The notes under the pieces: generated by a model
Told to the model about the DNA's origin: nothing
The model's database searches: none
What the model saw: the letters and a program-made list of their open reading frames with translations, nothing else
From: CAYJRR01 sp964372275 [NCBI: uncultured bacterium]
GTDB lineage: Bacteria > CAYJRR01
Direction: 5' to 3'
Length of the DNA stretch: 41,477 nt
NCBI GenBank assembly: GCA_964372275.1
Contig: CAYJRR010000022.1
Coordinates: 1 to 41,477, forward strand
Part shown: positions 1-7,597 of the stretch, in pieces
Layout: the number at the start of each line of letters is the position of its first letter
How positions within the stretch are numbered: position 1 is the first letter of the stretch
Position numbers and translations under genes: made by a program

Positions 1-1704
1 CCGCATTACGGGACGATGGGCGGCGTGCGCTCGATCATCGACACGCTCGCCCACGCCGCCCGGGACGCCGGGCACGAGGTCGCCGCGGTCGTGGACGGCG
101 ACGCCGCCCGCGCGCCGGGCCACGGGCGCGCGGTCCGCCTCTACACCCGGGCCGACCACGACCTGCGCCCGGCGCACACGCCGCCGGAGGTCCGGCGGCT
201 CGACCTCGCCGAGATCGTGCTGGCCCTGGCGGCGAACGGGATCGACGCGCGCGCGCTCGACTGGCTGGAGGCGCCGCCGGAGGAGAGTCTCGCCGCGGCC
301 GAGGAGCTGCTCCGGCGCCTCGGCGCCGTCGGCGATACGGGGATCACCGAGCGTGGGCGGCGCATGGCTCGTATTCCGGTGCACCCGCGCCAGGCGCGGT
401 TGGTCCTGGAGGCCGACGCGGCAGGATGCGGCGAGGCCGGCTGTCTCGTCGCGGCGCTGCTCGGCGAGCGCGATCTCCGGGAGCGCCCCCCCGCGCGCGC
501 GACCGAGGCCGGAAGCTCCGACCTGCTCCACCTGCGGGAGCTGTTCGAGGAGGCGGGCGGCGATCCGAATCGCGCGAGGCGCCTGGGGCTCGGGCCCGGC
601 GCGGTGGCGGCGGTGGAGCGGGTGCGCGCGCAGCTCGTGCGGGCGCTGCGCCGCGACGCACGCGGGCCGCGGCGCGGCGCCGGCGCCCGGCCCGACGCGG
701 GACGGGGCGAGGCGGGACGGGACGCCGCCGCCGACGACGACGCGTCCCTTCGCCGCGCGATCCTCGCCGCCTACCCGGATCGCGTGGCCCGCCGCCGTTC
801 GTCGCGTCCCGGCGACCGGACCGGATCGACGGGCGTCGGCGACGACCTCGCGCTGGCGGGGGGCGGTTCGGCGACCTTGAGCCCCTCGAGCGTGGTGCGC
901 CACGGCGAGTGGCTCGTCTGCGTCGACGCGCAACGGCGTGACCGGTCGGTGGTGGTCCGGTCGGCCTCCGCGATCGAGCCGGAGTGGTTGATCGACCTGT
1001 TTGCCGACCGCGTCCGCGAGGGGGACGACGTCCGCTGGAACGCGGCGGCCGAGCGCGTGGAGGCGGTGAGCCGCCTCGTCTTCGACGGATTGACGATGGA
1101 GGAGAGCCGGTCGCCAGGAGACCCGGCGGCGGTCGCGCGGACGCTGTTCGAGGCGGCGCTGGCGAAGGGGCCGGCGGCCTTCGCACCGGAAGGGGAGCTC
1201 GACCGGCTGCTGGCGCGCATCGCCTTCGTCCGCGGCGCCTGCCCCGCGCTCGGGATCCCGCCGATCGGCCTCCCGGAGGTGCACGAAGCGCTGGCGTCGC
1301 TGTGCGAAGGGCGCCGCTCGTTCGACGAGCTGCGAACGGCTTCGTTGATCGACGCCGTCCGCGCTCGCCTTTCGCCGAAGGAGAGGGCCGCGCTCGACCG
1401 GGCGGCCCCCGAGCGCGTCGTGCTCCCTGGCGGCCGTGCCGCGCGTCTCGAATACGAGCCGGGAAAGCCACCCTGGCTCGCCTCGCGCCTGCAGGACTTC
1501 TTCGGGCTTGCCCGCGGGCCGACCGTCGCCTTGGGTACCGTGCCGGTCGTGCTCCACCTCCTCGCCCCCAACCGCCGTGATCTGCAGGTGACGACCGATC
1601 TGGCCGGCTTCTGGGAGCGCGTCTATCCCGACGTCCGCAGGCAGCTCTCGCGGCGCTACCCGAAACACCGCTGGCCGGAGGACCCCCGATGCGCCACTGG
1701 TTGA
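1..1704 (+). CDS. hrpB: ATP-dependent helicase HrpB, C-terminal part (5' end outside window)
   Basis: This is the 3' part of a DEAH-box helicase of the HrpB type. The reading frame is open from base 1, so the ATG at 16 is internal. From about residue 45 the protein follows the family: GRAVRLYTRADHD, then AHTPPEVRRLDL (helicase-associated winged helix) and ITERGRRMARIPVHPR. The HrpB-specific C terminus is present, with LQVTTDLAGFWERVYPDVRR and RYPKHRWPEDP near the stop. A low-complexity Arg/Gly/Ala/Asp insert lies around residues 215-245. The first 40 residues do not show the expected helicase motif VI (QRxGRxGR), which should stand just before GRAVRLY. The stop overlaps the start of the EVE gene by 16 bases. 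HrpB's cellular role is poorly defined; it is a nucleic-acid-dependent ATPase. Family assignment is firm, integrity of the 5' part is not. Confidence 0.88.
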   Translation, partial: PHYGTMGGVRSIIDTLAHAARDAGHEVAAVVDGDAARAPGHGRAVRLYTRADHDLRPAHTPPEVRRLDLAEIVLALAANGIDARALDWLEAPPEESLAAAEELLRRLGAVGDTGITERGRRMARIPVHPRQARLVLEADAAGCGEAGCLVAALLGERDLRERPPARATEAGSSDLLHLRELFEEAGGDPNRARRLGLGPGAVAAVERVRAQLVRALRRDARGPRRGAGARPDAGRGEAGRDAAADDDASLRRAILAAYPDRVARRRSSRPGDRTGSTGVGDDLALAGGGSATLSPSSVVRHGEWLVCVDAQRRDRSVVVRSASAIEPEWLIDLFADRVREGDDVRWNAAAERVEAVSRLVFDGLTMEESRSPGDPAAVARTLFEAALAKGPAAFAPEGELDRLLARIAFVRGACPALGIPPIGLPEVHEALASLCEGRRSFDELRTASLIDAVRARLSPKERAALDRAAPERVVLPGGRAARLEYEPGKPPWLASRLQDFFGLARGPTVALGTVPVVLHLLAPNRRDLQVTTDLAGFWERVYPDVRRQLSRRYPKHRWPEDPRCATG

Positions 1705-2153
1705 TGAAGTCCGAGCCGAGCGTCTTCTCGATCGAAGACCTGCGCCGCCGGCCCACGCGCACCGGCCCCTGGGACGGCGTGCGGAACTACCAGGCGCGCA
1801 ACCACCTGCGGGAGATGAAACGGGGGGACCTCGTCCTCTTCTACCATTCGAGCGAGGATCCGATCGGCGTGGCGGGGACGGCGGAGGTGGTGGGCGAAGC
1901 CCGACCCGATCCGACCCAGTTCGACCGGCGCTCGCCGTACTTCGACCCGAAATCGAAGACCGACGCGCCGCGCTGGTCCCTGGTCGACGTGAAATGGCGG
2001 TCGACCTTTCGGCGTCTTGTGCCACTGTCCATGCTGCGAGCCGATCCGCGCCTCCGCGGGATGATCCTGCTGCAACCCGGCAGCCGCCTGTCGGTCATGC
2101 CCGTGACCCCGGCGGAGTTTCGCGTCGTCCTCGAACTCGCAGCCGCCGCGTGA
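1689..2153 (+). CDS. EVE domain-containing protein
   Basis: The 154-residue protein is a single EVE domain (PUA-like fold). It shows the family signatures WLMKSEP at the N terminus, then WDGVRNYQARNHLR, KRGDLVLFYHSS, GVAGTAEVV and PRWSLVDVKW. Length matches the stand-alone bacterial form and human THYN1's core. EVE domains bind modified bases in DNA, and many sit beside RNA or restriction genes, but the ligand of this stand-alone class is not settled. The ATG at 1689 lies inside the end of hrpB (16-base overlap), so the two are probably translated together. It is cytoplasmic, with no signal peptide. Family identity is very likely; function is inferred from the fold only. Confidence 0.9.
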   Translation: MRHWLMKSEPSVFSIEDLRRRPTRTGPWDGVRNYQARNHLREMKRGDLVLFYHSSEDPIGVAGTAEVVGEARPDPTQFDRRSPYFDPKSKTDAPRWSLVDVKWRSTFRRLVPLSMLRADPRLRGMILLQPGSRLSVMPVTPAEFRVVLELAAAA

Positions 2154-2170
2154 CAACGCGGTCCGCGTTG
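2154..2170 (+). terminator. Perfect 7-bp hairpin after the EVE gene
   Basis: Starting at the base after the EVE stop codon, CAACGCG and CGCGTTG form a perfect 7-bp stem with the 3-base loop GTC. It lies in the 53-base gap before sodC. No T-run follows, so it is not a textbook intrinsic terminator. It could slow or attenuate transcription into sodC, or protect the 3' end of the upstream message. Given the base composition, chance is possible. Confidence 0.3.
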
Positions 2171-2206
2171 ACTACCCTCTCGCGCCTTGCCAGGAGGTCC
2201 ACGCCC

Positions 2207-2743
2207 ATGCGTCCGTTCTCGATCCCGGTTCCGATTCTCGCGCTCCTCGCCATCGCCGGCTGCGGCCCCAAGGCGCCGACCGAGCCGAAGACCGACGCCC
2301 CGGTGTACGCCGTGCTCGAGCCGAAGAGCGGCAGCGTGACGAAGGGGATGGCCGAGTTCTTCCCCACCTCCGACGGAAAGGTGAAGGTCAAGCTCGAGAT
2401 CCGCGGCGCCAAGCCCGGGAAGCACGGCGTCCACATCCACGAGAAGGGGGACTGCTCGGCCGCCGACGCCGCCTCCGCCGGGCCCCACTTCAATCCGACC
2501 AACAGCGCGCACGGCGGCCCGTCGTCGTCACCGCGACACGCGGGGGACCTGGGGAACGCCATCGTCTCCGACGCCGGCACCGGCAGCTACAGCACCGTCG
2601 TCGAGGGGATCACCCTCGACCAGGGGCCGGCGGGGATCGTCGGACGGGCGATCGTCTTCCACGACCAGGAGGACGACCTCACGGGACAGCCGGCGGGGAA
2701 CGCGGGCGCCCGCGTCGCGTGCGGCGTCCTGAAGGCCAAGTAG
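2207..2743 (+). CDS. sodC: Cu/Zn superoxide dismutase, lipoprotein
   Basis: The protein dismutates superoxide to oxygen and peroxide in the periplasm, anchored as a lipoprotein. The 178 residues begin with a short hydrophobic segment ending in the lipobox IAGC (Cys19). The metal-site motifs are visible: GVHIHEKGDC (copper His pair and the disulfide Cys), GPHFNPT (bridging His), SPRHAGDLGN (zinc His and Asp), FHDQEDD (last copper His region) and RVACGVL (second disulfide Cys). I chose the ATG at 2207 because AGGAGG stands nine bases upstream and the lipoprotein signal begins there; the frame is open further upstream but lacks such signals. The next gene starts on the base after its stop, so the two are cotranscribed. 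Identification is secure. Confidence 0.95.
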   Translation: MRPFSIPVPILALLAIAGCGPKAPTEPKTDAPVYAVLEPKSGSVTKGMAEFFPTSDGKVKVKLEIRGAKPGKHGVHIHEKGDCSAADAASAGPHFNPTNSAHGGPSSSPRHAGDLGNAIVSDAGTGSYSTVVEGITLDQGPAGIVGRAIVFHDQEDDLTGQPAGNAGARVACGVLKAK

Positions 2744-3460
2744 ATGGCACCGGAGTATCGCTCGGGCGATCCGATGCCCGACCGCTATCGCGAGACGGTC
2801 GAGCAACTGATGCTCAGCCAGGCCTACCGGGAGCTGGCCGCGGCGCACATGTTCGGCGCCGCGCTGCAGTACGTTCCGTCGGTGAAGTGGATCAAGTTCA
2901 TGAGCTGGCACATCCGCGAGGAGGTCGATCACTACGCGGCCGTCGCCAAGATGTACGAGGCCTTCACCGGCGAGGACGTCGAGCCGAAGGTACGGCGGCG
3001 GCTCGCCGAAAAACCGGTCCCGTTCGCCGAGTCGTGGTTCGAGCTGGCGATGGCGCAGTTCCTCTACGACCGGGGCGGCTTCTGGCAACTCCAGGAGTAC
3101 GACGGCTGCAGCTATCTCCCGTACCGCGAGGTGGTCCGGAAGATCGTCGACGAGGAGAAGGGCCACCAGGAGCTGGGGGAGCGGATGGTCGTCGAGCTGT
3201 GCCAGAGCGGCCGGTTCGACGAGATGAAGCAGCCGATCTTCGATCGGTGGCTGCGGATGGGGCTCCTGTCGTTCGGCCGGCCCGGGAGCGAAGGGGCCCG
3301 CTACGCGATCGAGGTCGGACTGAAGAAGCGCGATCCCGCGCCGGTGATGCAGGACTTCGTGAACGACATCAAGCCGGCGGTGCGCGGGTCGGGATTGCGC
3401 TTTCCGGCGCCGGCGGCGCTGAAGATGGAGCTTCCGGCGGACCTGGACTGGAGCCTGTAG
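2744..3460 (+). CDS. PaaA/PaaC-like ferritin-like diiron protein
   Basis: This 238-residue helical protein looks like the PaaA/PaaC branch of the ferritin-like superfamily, known from the phenylacetyl-CoA epoxidase complex. Candidate diiron ligands are Glu30, the pair Glu60/His63 in REEVDHY and the pair Glu138/His141 in DEEKGHQE, the classic two ExxH arrangement with a further Glu near 100 or 118. No other paa gene (paaB, paaD, paaE, paaK) is nearby, so a role in phenylacetate breakdown is not supported. It begins immediately after the sodC stop, without a spacer. The pairing with sodC and its diiron site could mean an oxidative-stress or oxygenase role, but that is a guess. Superfamily assignment is good; substrate is unknown. 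Confidence 0.75.
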   Translation: MAPEYRSGDPMPDRYRETVEQLMLSQAYRELAAAHMFGAALQYVPSVKWIKFMSWHIREEVDHYAAVAKMYEAFTGEDVEPKVRRRLAEKPVPFAESWFELAMAQFLYDRGGFWQLQEYDGCSYLPYREVVRKIVDEEKGHQELGERMVVELCQSGRFDEMKQPIFDRWLRMGLLSFGRPGSEGARYAIEVGLKKRDPAPVMQDFVNDIKPAVRGSGLRFPAPAALKMELPADLDWSL

Positions 3461-3567
3461 CCGGACGCGATCGACGACGCGACTGTTTCCGCGACGCGTC
3501 CGCCCCACGGGACACTCCGTCGTGGTTTGCGCGTGCCTCACGTTCGAGCGGCCGGCGCGAAAGATCC

Positions 3568-3577
3568 TGAATATTCA
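3568..3577 (+). promoter_or_regulatory. AT-rich palindrome upstream of the FG-GAP gene
   Basis: TGAATATTCA is a perfect 10-base palindrome inside an unusually AT-rich patch (3567-3584) in otherwise GC-rich DNA. It lies 52 bases before the ATG at 3630, where an operator or -10 region could sit. I see no clear -35 partner. A role as a regulator-binding site is inference. Confidence 0.3.
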
Positions 3578-3629
3578 TTCAATACCTTCCTCCTCGCGCC
3601 GGCACGGCGCTTGCTGACTGCCGGCCGCC

Positions 3630-5012
3630 ATGAAAACCGCTCCTGGCGCCGCGCTCCTGCTCGCCTCCTCCCTGATCGCCGCCCCTGCGGCCGCGTCCGA
3701 CGCCGGCTGTCCCGCCGAGACGGACTCTCCGCTGGCCGCCCTGAGCGACCTGTTCGCGGCGGCGTCCCCCGGTTGGCCGGCGTGGCTCGCGGCGTGGAAC
3801 CCGCATTCGGTGAGCTCGCGCGGTTCGATGCCGGCCGGAGACGTCGACGGCGACGGACACGTCGACCGCCTCGTTGCCGACGATCGCGCCGGTCGGGTCT
3901 GGATCCACCGGGGCCGCGCCGATGGCATGAATCGCCGCGGCGCGACGCTGGTCATCGCCGATCGCCCGCGCAGCGGACTCGGCGCGGCGCTCGCCCCCGC
4001 CGGGGACGTGAACGGCGACGGATACGGCGACGTGCTCGTCTCCGCGAGCCTGCATCGCACCGAGGGCTCGGACGCCGAGGGACGCGTCTACCTCTTCCTC
4101 GGCGGTCCGCGCGGGCTTCGCCGGCCCGCGGCCTGGACCTTCGACGGCACGCGCAAGGCGTCGGGCTTCGGCGACGCGATTGCCTCGGCCGGCGACGTGA
4201 ACGGCGACGGCTACGGCGACATCCTGATCGGCGAGCCGGCGGGGGAGGCCGACGGGGCGGAACGGTGGTTCAACGACGGTCGCGCCTACCTGTTCCTCGG
4301 CGGTCCGCACGGACCAAACGCCTCACCGGCGTGGATCGGTCGGGGGAGGCGGGAGGGCGGCTGGTTCGGATCGTCGGTGGCGTCCGCCGGCGATGTCGAC
4401 GGCGACGGCTACGGCGACGTGGTGATCGGTGCCGCCGAGGACTCGGACGCCCGCGCCCTGGACCAGGCGGCCGAAGGGCGCGCCTATCTCTTCCGCGGCG
4501 GCCCACGCGGTCTCGCCGCACGGCCGTCCTGGACGATGGAAGGGAACGGCTCCAACACCCGCTTCGGTAGCGCGGTCGCCGGCGGCGACTTCGACGGCGA
4601 CGGCTACTCCGACGTGGCGATCGGCGCGCCCGGCGCCGGCGCGGGCGAAGGGGAGGTGCGGATCTATGCCGGCGGACCGAACGGACCGTCGCGGCGCCCG
4701 CTCTGGGTCGGCGGCCGGGACGGTCACCGCTTCGCCGGCGACGCGCTGTTCGCCCCGGGCGACCTCGACGGAGACGGGAAACACGAGCTGCTCGTCGGCT
4801 CGCTTGCGGGCGCCGACGGCCGGGCATCGCTGTTCCGCGGCGCGCCCGGCGGCTTGGCGACCGATCCGAGCTGGCGCGATCCGCGAAGCCGCGCCGAGCC
4901 CGACGAGGCGCCTCGGGACGACGTCGAAGGCGCCTTCGGCGACGTCGGAACGCCGTACTACGAATTGGTCGAACCGCCGTTCTGGCCGCGGACGACCGGC
5001 CCGTCGTTCTGA
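3630..5012 (+). CDS. Secreted FG-GAP repeat protein
   Basis: The 460-residue protein has a signal peptide (MKTAPG start, hydrophobic core, AAA cleavage region near residue 24). Six FG-GAP/integrin-alpha-like repeats follow, each with a calcium-binding loop of the form D-x-D/N-G-D-G. The loops are encoded near 3838, 4003, 4192, 4390, 4586 and 4759, spaced 165-198 bases apart, and are followed by blocks like GRVYLFLGGPRG. Six to seven such blades would make one beta-propeller. Such proteins are exported and usually bind surfaces, sugars or partner proteins, but no ligand can be read from the sequence. A polar tail of about 50 residues follows the last repeat. The 3' end overlaps the convergent luciferase-domain gene by 55 bases. 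Fold is sure, role unknown. Confidence 0.88.
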   Translation: MKTAPGAALLLASSLIAAPAAASDAGCPAETDSPLAALSDLFAAASPGWPAWLAAWNPHSVSSRGSMPAGDVDGDGHVDRLVADDRAGRVWIHRGRADGMNRRGATLVIADRPRSGLGAALAPAGDVNGDGYGDVLVSASLHRTEGSDAEGRVYLFLGGPRGLRRPAAWTFDGTRKASGFGDAIASAGDVNGDGYGDILIGEPAGEADGAERWFNDGRAYLFLGGPHGPNASPAWIGRGRREGGWFGSSVASAGDVDGDGYGDVVIGAAEDSDARALDQAAEGRAYLFRGGPRGLAARPSWTMEGNGSNTRFGSAVAGGDFDGDGYSDVAIGAPGAGAGEGEVRIYAGGPNGPSRRPLWVGGRDGHRFAGDALFAPGDLDGDGKHELLVGSLAGADGRASLFRGAPGGLATDPSWRDPRSRAEPDEAPRDDVEGAFGDVGTPYYELVEPPFWPRTTGPSF

Positions 5013-5365
5013 CCGCCCTCGCTCGGCGCCGAGCGGGTCACCGGCGCCGTGGCACGCGGCAGGCGGCCCGCAATCCGTCGCACCAACCCCACCGCGAGCG
5101 CGCGCTCCTCGTCGGTGCCGAACCGGAGCACGACGTGGCCGGCGGCGGCGAGCCTCTGGATCGAGTGCGGCCTCGCCTTTCCGCTCGCCACGAGCAGCCG
5201 GGCCTCCGCCTTGGCCACCGTCAGGTGAAGCTGGCGCCGGCCGTGGACGTGGGCGATCATCCGGCGGCCGACCGAGAAGGAGTGGTCGTAGATGCCGTGG
5301 ATCGGCCGCTCCTGTGCGCCGGGGATCGCCAGGATCTCGGCCCGCAATCGGTCGAACGGGGTCAT
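4958..5365 (-). CDS. Luciferase-domain (DUF5519-like) small protein
   Basis: About 135 residues from the ATG at 5365. The sequence resembles the small luciferase domain family: an N-terminal helix (FDRLRAEILAIPGA), then a glycine-rich strand region, IAHVHGRRQLHLTV, ASGKARPHS and a C-terminal helix with VVLRFGTDEERALAVGL. Despite its name, the family has no proven light-emitting or oxygenase activity in bacteria. An ATG at 5407 is possible in frame but adds only a non-conserved tail and would overlap the next gene further, so I prefer 5365. Its last 55 bases lie antisense to the end of the FG-GAP gene, which may limit expression when both are transcribed. It has no signal peptide. Family call is moderate. 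Confidence 0.65.
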   Translation of the reverse strand: MTPFDRLRAEILAIPGAQERPIHGIYDHSFSVGRRMIAHVHGRRQLHLTVAKAEARLLVASGKARPHSIQRLAAAGHVVLRFGTDEERALAVGLVRRIAGRLPRATAPVTRSAPSEGGQNDGPVVRGQNGGSTNS

Positions 5366-5388
5366 CGACGTCAAAGGACCGGTAGCCG

Positions 5389-5844
5389 ATGAACGACACC
5401 GCGACAAGCGACTGGCGGCGAAACCTGATCGGGGACGGTGAGGGGATCGCGCGCCTGCTGCGCGAAACGCGGCGCATTGCGGTGCTCGGGATCAAGCCGG
5501 AGTCGCACGCCGACCGTCCCGCGTTCTACGTGCCGGCGGCGGCCGCCGACGCCGGATTCGAGATCGTGCCGGTGCCGGTCTACTACCCTTTGGTGACGGA
5601 GATCCTGGGGCGAAAGGTCTACCGCCGGCTGGTCGACGTCCCCGGCGATCTCGACCTGGTCGACGTCTTCCGTCTTCCGAAGGATCTCCCCGGCCACGTC
5701 GACGATCTGCTGGCGAAGCGTCCGAAGGCGGTATGGTTCCAGTCGGGGATCCGCCACGACGAGATCGCCGAGCGGCTGGCGAGAACGGGGATGAAGGTCG
5801 TGCAGGATCGCTGCCTGATGGTAGAACTACGACGATGCGGCTGA
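5389..5844 (+). CDS. CoA-binding protein (YccU-like)
   Basis: The 151-residue protein is a single CoA-binding Rossmann-like domain. It shows IAVLGIKPESHADRP (nucleotide-binding loop), an FEIVPVPVYYP strand, VDVFRLPKDLPGHVDDLL and the closing signature VWFQSGIRHDE with VVQDRCLMVE. Bacterial relatives include YccU, whose physiological partner is not established; the domain binds CoA as in the succinyl-CoA synthetase alpha subunit. It has no membrane or export signal. Its end overlaps the following MBL hydrolase by ten bases, so the two are probably translated from one message. Family is secure, function is not. Confidence 0.88.
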   Translation: MNDTATSDWRRNLIGDGEGIARLLRETRRIAVLGIKPESHADRPAFYVPAAAADAGFEIVPVPVYYPLVTEILGRKVYRRLVDVPGDLDLVDVFRLPKDLPGHVDDLLAKRPKAVWFQSGIRHDEIAERLARTGMKVVQDRCLMVELRRCG

Positions 5845-6746
5845 CCTTCTGGGGCGTGCGCGGTTCGTATCCGGTCGCCTCGCCGACGACGCTCCGCTAC
5901 GGCGGCCACACCTCCTGCGTCGAACTCACCGTCCCCGGTCTCGACACCCCGTTCGTCCTCGATGCCGGGACCGGCATCCGAGCGCTGGGCCAAAAACTCC
6001 TCCAGGGAACGTTCGGCCGCGGCGAGGGCTGGCTGCGGCTCTTCCTCAGCCACCTTCACTGGGACCACGTGCAGGGCCTCCCCTTCTTCGGTCCGGCGCA
6101 CGTCGGCGGGAACCGCATCTCCGTCTACGGCCGAGGACGGTTCGGGCAGTCGCTCCTGGAGGCGGTCACCGGCATCACCCAGCGCGAGTTCTTCCCGGTG
6201 GGAATGGACCAGTTCCCGGCGATGCTCGAGTTCCACGAGGTCGTGCCCGGCGTGCCGGTCGACGTGGAAGGGGTGCGCGTGCTTCCGCTGGCCTTGAACC
6301 ATCCCTGGGGGGCGATCGGCTACCGATTCGACCACGAGGGGAAGAGCGTCGCCTACGTCACCGACACCAGCCCCTTCGACACCATCCTCTATCCGGAGCA
6401 GTTCGTACGCGCCGCGCCGAAGGCGTTGTCGGAGGAGGATCGCGCCGTGCTCCGCCGCATGCGGAACGATCTGATCGCCGGTCTGAAGGGGACGCACACC
6501 GTCGTCTACGACACGCAGTACACCGACGCCGAATACGAACGGTTCCCGCACTGGGGGCATGGCACCGCCAAGCATGCGCTCGACGTCGTACGCGAGGCGC
6601 AGGTGAAGCGGCTCGTCCTGTTCCACCACGCGCCGGGACGCTCGGACGAGGACGAGGACAAGCTGCTGCAGGAGACACGCGAGACGGCCGATCGGGACGG
6701 GATCGAGGTGCTGGCGTCGGCGGAGGGGATGCAGGTGGAGGTCTGA
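5835..6746 (+). CDS. MBL-fold metallo-hydrolase, copy 1
   Basis: A 303-residue metallo-beta-lactamase-fold protein. It opens with the subfamily signature FWGVRGSYP and RYGGHTSCVEL, followed by the metal motif LSHLHWDHVQG (HxHxDH, about residue 73), a later His at ALNHPWG, the Asp of VTDTSPFD and the last His in LFHHAPGRSDE. This branch is close to cyclic-nucleotide phosphodiesterase and RNase Z-like folds, but the substrate cannot be read from sequence. I chose the ATG at 5835 because FWGVRGS normally stands at the extreme N terminus; it overlaps the CoA-binding gene by ten bases. The next gene encodes a diverged copy with the same architecture. Cytoplasmic. Confidence 0.88.
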   Translation: MRLTFWGVRGSYPVASPTTLRYGGHTSCVELTVPGLDTPFVLDAGTGIRALGQKLLQGTFGRGEGWLRLFLSHLHWDHVQGLPFFGPAHVGGNRISVYGRGRFGQSLLEAVTGITQREFFPVGMDQFPAMLEFHEVVPGVPVDVEGVRVLPLALNHPWGAIGYRFDHEGKSVAYVTDTSPFDTILYPEQFVRAAPKALSEEDRAVLRRMRNDLIAGLKGTHTVVYDTQYTDAEYERFPHWGHGTAKHALDVVREAQVKRLVLFHHAPGRSDEDEDKLLQETRETADRDGIEVLASAEGMQVEV

Positions 6747-6778
6747 TGCGCGCGCGCGCGCGGCGGGTGGGCGGCTGA
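6746..6778 (+). other. Ten-codon Arg-rich mini-ORF bridging two MBL genes
   Basis: The A of the TGA that ends MBL copy 1 is also the A of an ATG. That ATG opens a ten-codon frame (MRARARRVGG) whose own TGA shares its A with the ATG of MBL copy 2. Two TGATG junctions therefore join three frames without a gap. It could let ribosomes re-initiate into copy 2. It includes the alternating CG run 6748-6762, so a chance origin in GC-rich DNA is quite possible. Confidence 0.3.
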
Positions 6779-7593
6779 TGCGCCTTCGCTTCTGGGGGAC
6801 GCGGGGTAGCTTCGTTTCGCCCGGTCCCGCCTTCCAGCGCTACGGCGGCAACACCATCTGCATGGACGTCTCGACCCGCGAGGCGCAGCTCGTCTTCGAT
6901 CTGGGGACCGGTTGCATCCCGCTGGGAACCCACCTGATGGGATCGCCGGGGCGGAAGCTCTCCGTGCTGTTGAGCCACACGCACATCGACCACATCCAGG
7001 GGCTCCCCTTCTTCCTTCCGGCGCTCGTTCCCGGTTGGAACGTCACGATCATGGGACCGGCCGGGACCGGACAGGACATCTCGGCGATCCTGGACGGCGC
7101 GCTCAATCCCAACTATTCGCCGCTCTACGGCCTGGAGAACCTGGCCGCCAAGCTCGAGATGCGCACCCTCGCCGAGGAGGAGTTCGACCTCGACGGGATC
7201 CGCGTCCGATCCGCCCTCCTTCCGCACGGGACGACGCAGGCGCTGGGGTTCCGCCTGGAGTGCGACGGCATGTCGGTGGCGTTCCTCACCGACGTCGAAT
7301 ACAACGGAGACCCGCCGCCGGTGGCGATCGACCTGGCGGCCGGCGTCGACGTCCTGATCCACGACGCGATGGACACCGCGCACGACGTGGTGAAGCGGCA
7401 CGGCTTCAGCCAGACCAGCCCCGACGACGCCGTGCGGGTGGCGCGGGAGGCGGGGGCGAAGCGCCTCCTCCTCTACCATCACGACCCCGACCGTACCGAC
7501 AGCCAGATGGACCACCTCCTGGATCGAACGCGCCGAGCCGCGCCGGGTCTGGCGATCGACGGAGCACGGGAAGGCGACGTCCTGGAGCTCTAG
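6778..7593 (+). CDS. MBL-fold metallo-hydrolase, copy 2
   Basis: A 271-residue paralogue of the preceding hydrolase. It has the same N-terminal signature (FWGTRGSF, RYGGNTICMDV), metal motif LSHTHIDHIQG, LPHGTTQ, the Asp in LTDVEYNGD, IHDAMDTAHDV and a final LLYHHDPDRTD. The two copies are clearly related but well diverged, which suggests an old duplication with separate substrates rather than a recent one. The HDxM(D) element after the second Asp is stronger here than in copy 1. The start ATG at 6778 overlaps the stop of a ten-codon mini-ORF. No signal peptide. Substrate unknown; phosphodiester or ester hydrolysis is typical of the fold. Confidence 0.87.
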   Translation: MRLRFWGTRGSFVSPGPAFQRYGGNTICMDVSTREAQLVFDLGTGCIPLGTHLMGSPGRKLSVLLSHTHIDHIQGLPFFLPALVPGWNVTIMGPAGTGQDISAILDGALNPNYSPLYGLENLAAKLEMRTLAEEEFDLDGIRVRSALLPHGTTQALGFRLECDGMSVAFLTDVEYNGDPPPVAIDLAAGVDVLIHDAMDTAHDVVKRHGFSQTSPDDAVRVAREAGAKRLLLYHHDPDRTDSQMDHLLDRTRRAAPGLAIDGAREGDVLEL

Positions 7594-7597
7594 GGCC

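Noticed and set aside
344-1762. Long minus-strand frame opposite hrpB
   Set aside because: Low-complexity Arg/Pro-rich product with no motif; hrpB C-terminal signatures fix the plus-strand frame.
2744-3460. Phenylacetate degradation locus
   Set aside because: Only one PaaA/PaaC-like gene is present, with no other paa gene in the window.
6748-6762. Alternating CG run as a possible Z-DNA element
   Set aside because: Only 15 bases and likely a by-product of Arg/Ala codon-like composition at this GC content.
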